From Candidatus Falkowbacteria bacterium CG10_big_fil_rev_8_21_14_0_10_43_11 (lineage in GTDB: Bacteria; Patescibacteriota; Patescibacteriia; Patescibacteriales; XYC2-FULL-47-12): a stretch of DNA of 14,254 bases. The stretch is from assembly GCA_002778635.1 (NCBI GenBank), contig PFAS01000041.1, positions 1 through 14,254 of the forward strand. The letters run 5' to 3'. The translations under genes and the position numbers were made by a program. Every line of letters begins with the position of its first letter. Within the stretch, counting starts at the first letter, position 1. Of the stretch, positions 1 through 7,276 are shown in pieces. The notes beneath the pieces were generated by a model that did no database searches, was not told the DNA's origin, and was given only the letters and a program-made list of their open reading frames with translations.

Positions 1-147
1 ATTTAAACAAAACTAAATTCAAATATTCCCTAATTGGAGTTAGTCCGATCTTGGAGTGAGAGATCTATAGATACAGAAAAATTTAAAACAATCGGATATA
101 GCGATACGTTAATTTAAAATTATTAAATATAATGAACTAAAATTTTT
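1..147. other. Non-coding left edge upstream of the HIT gene
   Basis: AT-rich stretch with no convincing ORF or RNA gene. It contains a perfect 10-bp palindrome (ATCTATAGAT, 63-72) and a GATCT/AGATC pair around 47-65, too short to assign a function. The end nearest the gene carries a -10-like box, listed separately. Confidence 0.4.
128..133 (+). promoter_or_regulatory. Possible -10 box of the HIT gene
   Basis: Perfect TATAAT, 14 bases before the ATG at 148. No good -35 lies 16-18 bp upstream, so this is a weak call in AT-rich DNA. If real, transcription would start near 140 and the mRNA would be almost leaderless, which fits the absence of an SD before the ATG. Confidence 0.3.
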
Positions 148-522
148 ATGCTTCCCAATCCTTACAAAAATGCGATGATTTATGAGGATAAAAAATTGTA
201 CGCCTGTCTGGCTAACGAGCCGATTGTTGAAGGGCATACGGTCGTCGTTTGGAAAAATAAAGTAACGGATCTTCATTTGCTTTCCGGTAAAGACTACGAA
301 TATTTAATGGATAAAGTAAACGACGTCAGAAGCGCCATGCTAAAAGCTTTAAAGGTTGAAAAAATTTATCTGGTGTACACGGATGAAGTAAAACAAGTCC
401 ATTGGCATTTAGTGCCGCGTTATCGTAAAAAAGGATTTAAAAATTTTACGCATAAACCCGGCAAAATAAAAAATTTTTTATTGGATGACAAAATAAGAGC
501 TTGTTTAAACATAAAAAAATGA
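148..522 (+). CDS. HIT-family (histidine triad) nucleotide hydrolase/transferase
   Basis: A 124-residue HIT-fold protein, the usual length for small HINT/Fhit-like enzymes that cleave nucleoside phosphoramidates or dinucleoside polyphosphates in the cytosol. Visible signs are the beta-strand segment EGHTVVV (28-34) and the signature QVHWHLVPR (83-91), which corresponds to the family motif H-x-H-x-H. The second and third histidines (H85, the expected nucleophile, and H87) are present, but the first position is Gln (Q83). There is no signal peptide. The ATG at 148 is the only reasonable start; no SD precedes it. The C-terminus after residue 95 is lysine-rich. The gene is monocistronic and converges on mreB across a terminator. 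Family assignment is firm; the exact substrate cannot be told. Confidence 0.85.
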   Translation: MLPNPYKNAMIYEDKKLYACLANEPIVEGHTVVVWKNKVTDLHLLSGKDYEYLMDKVNDVRSAMLKALKVEKIYLVYTDEVKQVHWHLVPRYRKKGFKNFTHKPGKIKNFLLDDKIRACLNIKK

Positions 523-590
523 TTAATTTTTTCGCCCAAATTTATTTATAACGCTACGGGATAAACTTCGGATTGACGGATGCGTTAAAC

Positions 591-623
591 AAAAAATCCC
601 TGCCTCACGGCAGGAATTTTTTT
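591..623. terminator. Bidirectional intrinsic terminator between HIT gene and mreB
   Basis: Hairpin CCTGCC-TCAC-GGCAGG (599-614), flanked by an A run on the left (591-596) and a T run on the right (617-623). The stem extends through A/T pairs with one mismatch. It therefore works in both directions, ending the + strand HIT transcript and the - strand mreB transcript. Confidence 0.85.
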
Positions 624-632
624 ATATCCAAG

Positions 633-672
633 TGTTTTAATGTTTTTATGCTTTAATGTTTTAATGTCTAAT
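633..672. repeat. Octamer word array (TGTTTTAA-like, five units) at the mreB 3' end
   Basis: Five consecutive 8-bp units: TGTTTTAA, TGTTTTTA, TGCTTTAA, TGTTTTAA, TGTCTAAT. The last unit contains the mreB stop codon (TAG on the - strand, 668-670). It is one of several short-period arrays abutting gene ends in this window. Confidence 0.7.
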
Positions 673-1675
673 TGGTAGCTAAAATGCTCCGCTTGTACGA
701 ACTTAGATTTTCCAGCGCGATACCCGTGCCTTTCGCCACGCAAAACAGCGCTTCGTCCGCGACATACGCCGGCACGCCGGTAGTGCGCGCGAACAACTGA
801 TCAATATTGCGCAATAAACTGGAGCCGCCGGCAAGTACCATGCCTTTATCCATAATATCAGCCGCAAGCTCCGGAGGCGTATTCTGCAATACCTGTTTCG
901 CGGAAGCGACTATCGCCTCCAGCTCGGTCTGAATGGCGTCCGTCACGTCATCGGAAGTCACCGTCAGCATGCGCGGCAAGCCGGAGACGATATCGCGCCC
1001 TTTTATTTCCATAGTTAATTTATTCTCCAGGTACAATGCCGAGCCGATATTAATTTTTATTTCCTCCGATGTGCGCTCGCCAATCGCCAAATTATATTTT
1101 TTGCGGACGTAATTCGCTATTGCCGCGTCAAATTTATTGCCGCCGACGCGCACCGAGTTGATGGCCACTATCCCGCCCAAACTGATGACGGCCATTTCGG
1201 CCGTGCCGCCGCCAATGTCAATAATCATATGACCGGACGCGGAGCCGATCGGAATATCCGCGCCAATCGCGGCCGCCACCGGCTCTTTGATAATGTATGC
1301 GGCTTTGGCGCCGGCGGCAATGGTCGCATCCGTTACGGCGCGCCGTTCGGTGGAAGTAATGCCGGCCGGCACCGCAATCATCACTTCCGGCCGAAACAGG
1401 CGCACGCCGCCCAAAGCTTTATTCACAAAATAGCGCAACATGGCTTCCGTCGTCCGATAATCGGCAATAACGCCGTCTTTCAGCGGCTTAATCGCGACGA
1501 TTGTTTCCGGCGTGCGTCCGACCATTTCTTTCGCTTCGTTGCCGACCGCCAAAATTTTACGGTCAATTAAAGAGATGGCCACGACTGACGGCTCATTAAT
1601 TACAATGCCGCGCTTGGGCAAGTGCACGAGCGTATAAGTTGTTCCAAGGTCTATGCCGATACGTTTAGCAAACAT
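668..1675 (-). CDS. mreB: Rod shape-determining protein MreB (bacterial actin)
   Basis: A 335-residue actin-fold ATPase, the normal MreB length. MreB forms membrane-bound filaments that guide lateral peptidoglycan synthesis. Visible motifs are the phosphate-1 loop GIDLGTTYTLV (7-17), phosphate-2 loop IDIGGGTAEMAVIS (152-165) and adenosine-binding segment LAGGSSLLRNID (281-292). The ATG at 1675 is preferred. A TTG 13 codons upstream (1714) would add an Asn-rich leader encoded by spacer repeat DNA and absent from the family. No SD is visible. It is last in a - strand run behind two GT2 glycosyltransferases; mreC, mreD and rodA are not in the window. The gene is GC-richer than its flanks. Family assignment is very secure. 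Confidence 0.95.
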   Translation of the reverse strand: MFAKRIGIDLGTTYTLVHLPKRGIVINEPSVVAISLIDRKILAVGNEAKEMVGRTPETIVAIKPLKDGVIADYRTTEAMLRYFVNKALGGVRLFRPEVMIAVPAGITSTERRAVTDATIAAGAKAAYIIKEPVAAAIGADIPIGSASGHMIIDIGGGTAEMAVISLGGIVAINSVRVGGNKFDAAIANYVRKKYNLAIGERTSEEIKINIGSALYLENKLTMEIKGRDIVSGLPRMLTVTSDDVTDAIQTELEAIVASAKQVLQNTPPELAADIMDKGMVLAGGSSLLRNIDQLFARTTGVPAYVADEALFCVAKGTGIALENLSSYKRSILATN

Positions 1676-1791
1676 ACGATAGTTATTAAAGTTATTATTC
1701 GTAATTCGTGGCAATTCGTTAATTTATTAGTGTAAATTAGTGATCAATTGTTATCACGAATCTACACAAATACTAAACTAATCTTCACAAA
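1676..1791. repeat. Word-repeat spacer between GT2 and mreB
   Basis: AT-rich spacer built from variants of short words (CACGAAT, ACAAAT, ACTAAT and their complements) recurring at about 7-bp spacing. The - strand reading gives GTGATTT, GTGAAGA, GTGTAGA and GTGATAA units. It runs into the upstream gene: the GT2 stop codon (1792-1794) and last residues lie in the same word pattern. No promoter stands out. Confidence 0.55.
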
Positions 1792-2598
1792 TCACGAATT
1801 ACTTGTCTTGGCTAACCCCCATTTAAAAAAATATTTCAACCAACTGGCAATATGAATCCTGATGCTTTCATTAAAAATGCCGGTTAACCAATTGCCTTCC
1901 CCGCTAAAACGATGCGGGTAATGGATAATAACGCTGGCCGGATAATACCAAACTTCATAATTGGCTTTCCGCATGCGGCGGCAAAAATCGGCGTCTTCAA
2001 AACCCAAAAAATATCGCTCGTCAAAATAACCGACTTTGTCCAAAGCTTCGCGGCGAATAAACAAACAAGCGCCGTAGAGCCAATTGGCATGGCTGGCGAC
2101 GTCGTAATTCTGATCTTTAGTTAAATACAAATCCAGTTGCCGCTTTATCCGTTTTAATTTCTGCAAAGGCGTGCGGCGGTATATCGGCGTCAAAAAAGAC
2201 GGGAAACGGCAGCGGGTGTATTGCAAACTGCCGTCCGGGTTAATTAATTTCGGCCCGACGATTCCTATCGGCTGATTTTTTTCCATAAAATCACGCATTT
2301 TTTTAACTGCGTCAGGCAAAACGACCGTATCCGGATTTAAAACCGCTAAATATTTGCCGCTTGCTTGTCTAATTCCTAAATTATTACCCGCTCCCATGCC
2401 CAAATTACGGCTGGCTTGCATAAAAATAACGCCGGCAAAATTTTCCCCCAGCGTTTCTTTAACGCCGTCGCCGGAATTATTATCCACTACGATAATTTCA
2501 TACCGCAAATTCCCCAAATCAGAAGCAACGATGCTTTTTAGGCAATTTTTGAGCAAACCCTTATTTTTATAGTTTAAGATGATGAAAGAAATATCCAT
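1792..2598 (-). CDS. GT2-family glycosyltransferase (rhamnosyltransferase-like)
   Basis: A 268-residue GT-A-fold glycosyltransferase of family GT2. The N-terminal ISFIILNYKNK (3-13) and VVDNNS (37-42) form the nucleotide-binding sheet. NPD (88-90) is the DxD-like metal/sugar-nucleotide motif. GFEDADFCRRM (199-209) holds the acidic catalytic-base region, followed by HRFSG (229-233). This pattern resembles WbbL-type enzymes that add a sugar from an NDP donor to a lipid-linked or surface glycan on the cytosolic face; donor and acceptor cannot be read from sequence. No transmembrane segment is obvious. The ATG at 2598 has no SD. The last four residues (TSNS) and the stop are encoded by the start of the repeat spacer, so the original C-terminus may have been altered. 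Confidence 0.88.
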   Translation of the reverse strand: MDISFIILNYKNKGLLKNCLKSIVASDLGNLRYEIIVVDNNSGDGVKETLGENFAGVIFMQASRNLGMGAGNNLGIRQASGKYLAVLNPDTVVLPDAVKKMRDFMEKNQPIGIVGPKLINPDGSLQYTRCRFPSFLTPIYRRTPLQKLKRIKRQLDLYLTKDQNYDVASHANWLYGACLFIRREALDKVGYFDERYFLGFEDADFCRRMRKANYEVWYYPASVIIHYPHRFSGEGNWLTGIFNESIRIHIASWLKYFFKWGLAKTSNS

Positions 2599-2734
2599 AA
2601 ATAAAATTTCTAATGACGAATTTTTAATTTCTAATCAAACTACAATACCCAACACTCAATGACTAAAAAAATAATTTAGATATTTTGTCATTGGATATTG
2701 ATTGGAAATTAGGTTAATTAGGAATTAAAAAATT
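2599..2734. repeat. Word-repeat spacer between the two GT2 genes
   Basis: AT-rich spacer of 136 bp with imperfect recurrences of TTTCTAAT, TAATTTC and ATTGGATATTG-type words in both orientations. The left part (2608-2636) and right part (2690-2727) are loosely inverted copies. No gene is supported. The GT2 upstream ends immediately before it and the next starts immediately after. Confidence 0.5.
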
Positions 2735-3733
2735 TTATTGTATCCATCTCTTCACGCTCTTTGGCTTTATTTTTTGGCGTTCTTTCAGCAATCGCGGCAG
2801 CCGCTTAATTACTTCCGTCCAAGCGTAAAGCGTTTTTTGTTCCAACAGTAAAATATACAAAAATTTTTTAAACTCGTACCAAGAAATAAAAATTCCGTAG
2901 CGGACAAAATCGGCAACGGACAAATTTTTTATTAAAACAAACAAATGGTTGCGATAGGAAAAATAATTAGCGAACGACGAACGATCTAGGCGGCGATTAA
3001 TTACTTTAAAACCACCAGTCGATTCATCTCTCGCTATCTTGCGCTCATGATAAGCGGCTGCCGAGCCGATATTCCAAGCTTGCCAACCGGCAGACTGCAG
3101 GCGAAAAGCCAAGTCAACATCTTCTTTGTAGCTAAAAAAACTTTCGTCAAAATAACCGACTTGTTTTAGCGCTTCCCGCCGATAAAGCGGCAGGCAACCG
3201 GAAACGCCAAAAACCGCTCGGTTGCCATCGTATTGCCTGTTGTCTTGGCCGCCCGCGCCGATATCCGTTATCTGAAAAGACGGGCTCAAACGCAAACCAG
3301 CTGTGTCTATGATATCGGTTTTCCCGTTACTCGTCAATTTATGCGCGTATTTAAAATTCCAACGCAAAATTTTGCCGGAAACCGCGCCAACCGGCGGATT
3401 ATTTTCCATAAACTTCATTAATTTGGCGATATAATCCGGTTCTATTAGCGTGTCTTGATTTAAGAGTAAAACAAATTCAGCCCGGCGCTCTTTAATTATT
3501 TTATTATGGCCGGCGGCAAAACCGATATTTTTTGGCTCCGGCGGCAAAATTTTGACGTTAACGCGTCCGCCCGTAATTTCCGTTATTACGGCGCTGCTGT
3601 TATCATCCGAGCCATTGTCCAAAATAACCAGCTCCCAATCTTGGCAAATTTGATTAAAAACCGAAGGCAAACAATACGGCAGATAAGCCGAGCCGTTATA
3701 GGCAACCAAGCTAATTGTTATTTTTTTACCCAT
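2735..3733 (-). CDS. GT2-family glycosyltransferase
   Basis: A 332-residue GT2 enzyme, longer at the C-terminus than its neighbour. ISLVAYNGS (7-15) and VILDNGSDDNS (36-46) form the nucleotide-binding start. NQD (92-94) replaces the DxD motif, a common GT2 variant. FSYKEDVDLAFRL (200-212) carries the acidic acceptor-activating residues. The region after 250 is rich in aromatic and basic residues with a hydrophobic stretch (264-270) that could associate peripherally with the membrane. Predicted role: transfer of a sugar to a surface polysaccharide or glycolipid. ATG at 3733; the nearest SD-like GGAG lies about 40 nt upstream (3772-3775), across a hairpin and a possible mini-ORF. It is downstream of the large surface-protein gene and could glycosylate surface material, which is inference only. 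Confidence 0.88.
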   Translation of the reverse strand: MGKKITISLVAYNGSAYLPYCLPSVFNQICQDWELVILDNGSDDNSSAVITEITGGRVNVKILPPEPKNIGFAAGHNKIIKERRAEFVLLLNQDTLIEPDYIAKLMKFMENNPPVGAVSGKILRWNFKYAHKLTSNGKTDIIDTAGLRLSPSFQITDIGAGGQDNRQYDGNRAVFGVSGCLPLYRREALKQVGYFDESFFSYKEDVDLAFRLQSAGWQAWNIGSAAAYHERKIARDESTGGFKVINRRLDRSSFANYFSYRNHLFVLIKNLSVADFVRYGIFISWYEFKKFLYILLLEQKTLYAWTEVIKRLPRLLKERQKIKPKSVKRWIQ

Positions 3734-3796
3734 AAATAATTTAAGACCATGCGCTTAATCACGCGCACGGTCTCCTTTTTATAAAATGTTGCGCGT
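3718..3796 (-). promoter_or_regulatory. Leader with SD, overlapping mini-ORF and alternative hairpins
   Basis: Between the surface-protein stop and the GT2 start, the - strand has AAAAAGGAG (3772-3780) followed by GTG codons at 3768 and 3762. An open frame of up to 16 codons runs to TAA (3718-3720), overlapping the first 16 bases of the GT2 in another frame. Two hairpins share bases: 3745-3754 with 3763-3772 (9 of 10 paired), and 3761-3767 with 3790-3796 (7 of 7). They cannot form together. It could be an attenuator or translational coupler. On the + strand the first hairpin precedes a T run, so it may simply be a terminator. Confidence 0.3.
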
Positions 3797-3799
3797 AAT

Positions 3800-6397
3800 T
3801 TAACTGCCGGCGGCGGGATTTATTTTTACCGCCGGACTAACCATTCCCTCGCCGCTGACATCCACCGGCGCGCGGCTGGAATAACCTTCGGCCGTGATTG
3901 ATTCCAATTTAAATTGTACGGTTTTGCCGGCGGCAATAATTGCCGTGTCCGCTTTTACGGTTAAATTAAAAGAGGCATTGGCGGCGACGGCAACGCTTAA
4001 GTTAGAAAAAGTATAAGTGCGCGAATTAGGCTGGGAAATTATCGGCGAAACTCTGCTTCCCGAATACAAAGCTAATTCCGAAAAACCGCCGGGATAAGTG
4101 ACGTCACTGGAAGAAGTGGCTAAACTGACTACAATGCCGGTAATTTTAATTTTTTCGTCAACTGACGCTTGCAATTTAAAACTGCCGAGCTCAATCCCTT
4201 TGTTTCCCGCCACTGCTATTCCCTCATTACTTAATACGCCGGCGGTTAAAGCCAGCCGTGGCGCGTAGACGCGCATTAGTTGGCCGGCAGTAGCGGTTGT
4301 TTGGACATACTCGGTATTATCTAAACCAATTTTATAACTTAATTCAGGAATATTGACTTGGTAATTATTGCCGGTTTGAGAATTTTCCGGAACTTTGGCT
4401 ACGACCCAAAAAGTAATGGTGGCGTTAGCGGCGACCTTATAATTGCCTAAACTAATGTCAGCTATCACCCCACCGGCGACTTTTTCTTTGCCGATAATTA
4501 CGATTTTTTCTTTAGTTTTAGTCTCCATGACATAAATATCGTCAGCGATGTCCGGCGCGCCGTTAAACTTTTCCACCCGCAATTTTACCCGTTGTAAAAA
4601 AATATTTTCACCGGCATTGCGCAGTTCAAACTTGCCAAAAATCGTATCTGCTTGCCCGCGAAAAATCTTCGTATCTTTTTCCTCTATTTTAGAGGCGATT
4701 AAGCCGATGCCAATCCGTTTAAACACTACTTTGTTATAAGCATCGCTTCCGCCTAAACCGATGGGGAAATTTTCGGATACGCCAGAAACTGTTAAATTAA
4801 ATCCTTGTGTTAATCCTTTAACCTTAATATCATTCGGACTATCAAACACAAATTTTAAAGTTGTATTCTCCCCTTTTAAAATATCCGCTTTGAGCATTAA
4901 TTCCACTGGCTTATTATTCGCGACCGTGATATTGTTTTTGCTTAAATCAAAAATCGCTTTATGGTTTTGCAGATCACGCGCTGTAGCAATCAACTTATTA
5001 TCTTGATAAAGAGAAATGTTATCAATGTCGCCGCTTTCCGCTGTTCCATAGTTAGTAAAAGCAATGGCGCTGATAGATGCTTTTTCGTTGCCGGTTGTTT
5101 CGCTTATGTTGAATTTGGCGATTGTTTCTTTTTTTGTACCCAAGTTTACATTGCGAGCGGTACTGTTTATTTCTTGGCTTAGTATTTTTATTTGCCCAAT
5201 TATTCCTTCTGCCAAAATTAACTTATGCGTTGCGCCATTAAGTGGGAAAATGCCGGTAATAACCGCGTCGGAAACAATATCTTTTTCTGATTGCAAGCTC
5301 AAACCAATAGTATGATTTACTTCGCTTCCGGTTGCAAAACTAACTTTTACGCGCAATAGTTTTGACACAGAGCGGGGGATAACTAATGGATTCTTGTCAA
5401 ATTTTATTTTAATGATGTTATTACTAATGCTGGTACTAATGCTGGCGGTAGAATCAAATTCCAAGCCATTTTCGTCTTCAATTGTAACTGTGGTTATTTT
5501 ATCAATACTTAATAAGCCACTTTTAGTAAAAGTTAAACTGTTAATATTTATGTTTCCACTCAAAGCTTGCAACTTATAGACTGCGACGATGTTGCCGGCG
5601 GTGGCATAAGGAAAAATGCTCGCGGATGGAGAGGTTTGATCTAAAGTAACAATTAATTGCTTTTCAAAATTCACTGCTGTCGTCGTTGATCCGTCCGTGT
5701 TTTTTTTGGTTAAATTTACGTTAAAATCAATGTTGCCGTAAGTGTTTAAATCCGCCCGGCTGGCAGTTAAAATTTTATTCCAGTCAAAGCCGGCGTTAAT
5801 AAATTCATTGGCCGAAGGAATAGGCGCTTTCTTGCCGGCGTAAATATAATAGACGACCGGATTGTCCGCCGCTTTCAATAAATTAGCGTCATCCCAAAAA
5901 CTTAAATCTTTACTGGAAACTTCCACCACGTCAGACCAGCGATTGGCCGGATAAGAAGAAAAGGCGGCAGGCGAGGGATGGTATTTTTTTACATTCTGCG
6001 CGTACGCTAAAAAATAAACTTTGCCCGTTCCTCGCTCTTTTACTAAACGGACCAACTGATACTTATTTAACTCCCGTTCGCTCACTATTTTCACGTCGCG
6101 GAAATTGTAGTCGTATGAATAAAAAACTTCTTCGTTGCGAATCAGATACTTAAATTTTCCGATTAACGCGTAGACTCCCGGATTGTTAGCTGATTTCACT
6201 AGCCGCACTTGACCGGAAAACAAGCTTAAATCCGACGGCTGGTTTTGCGCCGTTATTCCCAATACTTTCCCTTCCTGCAAATACTTATTGAAAGCGTACG
6301 AAAAAGCGACTGCCGCCAAACTAAAAGCCAGCAAGCTTAAAATAGCAAACCACAAAACTGACGCTCTAATTGTGCGTAACCAAACAGTTGCCGTCAT
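3800..6397 (-). CDS. Large surface protein, N-terminal membrane segment plus repeated beta-sandwich domains
   Basis: An 865-residue protein I cannot name. The N-terminus has arginines (R8, R11), then one hydrophobic segment (about 12-35), so it is a signal peptide or signal anchor. About 60-220 holds two related modules: KSANNPGVYALIGKFKYLI (68-86) and KAADNPVVYYIYAGKKAPI (175-193), each followed by a short Asp/Asn-Lys-Tyr/Leu segment. These resemble the short KxxxxPxVYYI surface modules I associate with Patescibacteria. From about 245 to the end there are roughly four Ser/Thr/Val/Ile-rich beta-sandwich units (about 250-395, 395-545, 555-710, 711-865). Recurring strings include ISLYQDNKL / LALYSG and PVELMLKADI / FNLTVKAD. 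No cysteine and no C-terminal anchor or sorting motif are seen. A cell-surface or S-layer-like role is inferred. It heads a - strand cluster with two GT2 enzymes and mreB. Confidence 0.8.
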   Translation of the reverse strand: MTATVWLRTIRASVLWFAILSLLAFSLAAVAFSYAFNKYLQEGKVLGITAQNQPSDLSLFSGQVRLVKSANNPGVYALIGKFKYLIRNEEVFYSYDYNFRDVKIVSERELNKYQLVRLVKERGTGKVYFLAYAQNVKKYHPSPAAFSSYPANRWSDVVEVSSKDLSFWDDANLLKAADNPVVYYIYAGKKAPIPSANEFINAGFDWNKILTASRADLNTYGNIDFNVNLTKKNTDGSTTTAVNFEKQLIVTLDQTSPSASIFPYATAGNIVAVYKLQALSGNININSLTFTKSGLLSIDKITTVTIEDENGLEFDSTASISTSISNNIIKIKFDKNPLVIPRSVSKLLRVKVSFATGSEVNHTIGLSLQSEKDIVSDAVITGIFPLNGATHKLILAEGIIGQIKILSQEINSTARNVNLGTKKETIAKFNISETTGNEKASISAIAFTNYGTAESGDIDNISLYQDNKLIATARDLQNHKAIFDLSKNNITVANNKPVELMLKADILKGENTTLKFVFDSPNDIKVKGLTQGFNLTVSGVSENFPIGLGGSDAYNKVVFKRIGIGLIASKIEEKDTKIFRGQADTIFGKFELRNAGENIFLQRVKLRVEKFNGAPDIADDIYVMETKTKEKIVIIGKEKVAGGVIADISLGNYKVAANATITFWVVAKVPENSQTGNNYQVNIPELSYKIGLDNTEYVQTTATAGQLMRVYAPRLALTAGVLSNEGIAVAGNKGIELGSFKLQASVDEKIKITGIVVSLATSSSDVTYPGGFSELALYSGSRVSPIISQPNSRTYTFSNLSVAVAANASFNLTVKADTAIIAAGKTVQFKLESITAEGYSSRAPVDVSGEGMVSPAVKINPAAGS

Positions 6398-6400
6398 AAT

Positions 6401-6430
6401 GTTAGTTAGTTACTTAATTAACTGACTAAC
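6401..6430 (-). promoter_or_regulatory. 5'-terminal hairpin just upstream of the surface-protein start
   Basis: Inverted repeat of two 12-base arms (6401-6412 and 6419-6430) differing at one position (a G-U wobble in RNA), with a 6-base spacer. It ends 3 bases before the ATG (6397) and begins close to the predicted transcription start (about 6428). It could therefore be a 5' mRNA stability hairpin limiting or protecting ribosome entry, or a dyad operator next to the promoter. No SD is present. Confidence 0.55.
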
Positions 6431-6434
6431 TAAT

Positions 6435-6464
6435 ATTATAGCATAAAATAACTAATGCAAACAA
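6435..6464 (-). promoter_or_regulatory. Extended -10 promoter of the surface-protein operon
   Basis: On the - strand a consensus TATAAT (6435-6440) is preceded by TGC (6441-6443), the extended -10 element. TTGTTT (6459-6464) sits 18 bp further upstream as a -35. This is a strong sigma-70-type promoter facing the 865-residue gene. Confidence 0.7.
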
Positions 6465-6550
6465 ATCAAAAAAGCAAGATAAATTTTTCTGCTTTAATAT
6501 AATGAGTGTCTTTACGACTTCACTCGAACCTATTTTATCAAAAATTCGTA

Positions 6551-6628
6551 ATGATGGCTAATCGTACGCGCGGAGCGCGTGGTGGCTCTGATCAAAATCA
6601 TACGCTCGACGAATTAAAAACAGAGTGA
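6551..6628 (+). CDS. Short 25-codon ORF in mobile-element debris
   Basis: ATG at 6551 to TGA at 6626-6628 encodes 25 residues, with RTRGARGGSDQNHT at 5-18. A perfect ACGCGC-GGA-GCGCGT hairpin (about 6564-6578) lies inside it. The frame would continue as RPS-stop-MV if two in-frame stops (TGA, then TAG at 6638-6640) were Trp codons. I recall such RTRxARGGSDQNHT strings as recurrent genome debris in CPR assemblies but cannot verify this. No SD or promoter is visible. It is probably not a functional gene, and its end overlaps the recombinase remnant. Confidence 0.25.
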   Translation: MMANRTRGARGGSDQNHTLDELKTE

Positions 6629-7155
6629 AGACCCAGCTAGATGGTATGCAACATTTCTATACTTATTACCACTGCACCAAGAAATCGAAAACTCAAAAAT
6701 GTCCTGAACCCTGTATTCGCCAAGAATCTTTGGATGCGCAAATTTCATCACTTCTGCAAAAAGTTTCTATGCCACAAGATTGGGCGGACTATCTAAACGA
6801 GATACTTGAAAAAGACAAAGTGGAATCCGTCCAATCTGTTTCTGCTTTTGTTGAGAAAAATCAAAAAATGATTACGGATATCACAGTAAAGCTCCAGCGA
6901 CTTTTGGACGGCTATTTAGACCAAGACATAGACAAAGAAATTTATCGTGGAGAAAAAGCCAAACTCCTTTCCGAAAAGAAGTCGCTGGAGGAGTAGATGA
7001 CTAACCTTGAACAAAAGCATAATGGTTGGCTCGAACCGATGAAAGAATGGATAAAAGTCGCTTCTTCTCTTGAGAAAACCGCAATGGATAGCAACCTTTT
7101 TAGCAAAAAGGTTGCTGCCAAAGAAATCTTTGGCTCGAACCTCTTTCTTGGCGAA
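6625..7155 (+). pseudogene. Truncated serine recombinase remnant (C-terminal part only)
   Basis: The frame begins with HFYTYYHCTKKSK (10-22 from the GTG at 6625) and continues through CPEPCIRQESLD, the second half of the zinc-ribbon and following region of large serine (resolvase/invertase-type) recombinases. A Glu/Lys-rich coiled coil follows. The catalytic N-terminal domain (Ser nucleophile, about 150 residues) and the recombinase domain are missing; sequence upstream of about 6645 is unrelated. An in-frame TAG (6994-6996) interrupts the coiled coil, and homologous-looking sequence resumes in the same frame immediately after, ending around GSNLFL (about 7130-7147). The call is therefore a decayed remnant. 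Family assignment is by the recognisable C-terminal pattern and is fairly sure; function is presumably lost. Confidence 0.75.
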
Positions 7156-7242
7156 AAAACAGTCCATCCCGCCGAAGGCGGGACTCCGAATTCGTTTGGA
7201 AAATTGGGGGGAAATCAGTGGGACGCGCTTTGCGCGTCCCAC
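7090..7242. repeat. Cluster of four strong palindromes beside tRNA-Thr
   Basis: Successive perfect hairpins: 7090-7116 (12-bp stem, loop AGC), 7117-7134 (7-8 bp stem), 7168-7182 (CCCGCC-GAA-GGCGGG) and 7218-7242 (11-bp GC-rich stem, loop TTT). None is followed by a T run on either strand, so they are not ordinary intrinsic terminators. The first two lie in the tail of the recombinase remnant; the last two are downstream and close to the tRNA 3' end (7277). Confidence 0.75.
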
Positions 7243-7276
7243 GCTCTGGGTGCTTCTGTATCTTTTTCTACAAAAC

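Noticed and set aside
1229..1570. 113-codon + strand open frame inside mreB
   Set aside because: Shadow of the GC-richer mreB code; Arg/Gly/His/Asn-rich translation without motifs.
1676..1714. Upstream TTG start for mreB
   Set aside because: The added residues are encoded by spacer repeat words and precede the canonical MreB N-terminus.
3741..3780. Terminator for the surface-protein transcript on the - strand
   Set aside because: On the - strand the hairpin is not followed by a proper T run; the T run lies on the + strand side, where no gene needs it. It is kept only as an uncertain regulatory structure.
6498..6503. TATAAT on the + strand as promoter of the recombinase remnant
   Set aside because: No -35 at a suitable distance and the downstream gene is decayed; expected by chance in AT-rich DNA.
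6994..6996. In-frame TAG as evidence of a recoded genetic code
   Set aside because: TAG also ends mreB normally, and the interrupted gene lacks its catalytic half, so decay explains it better.
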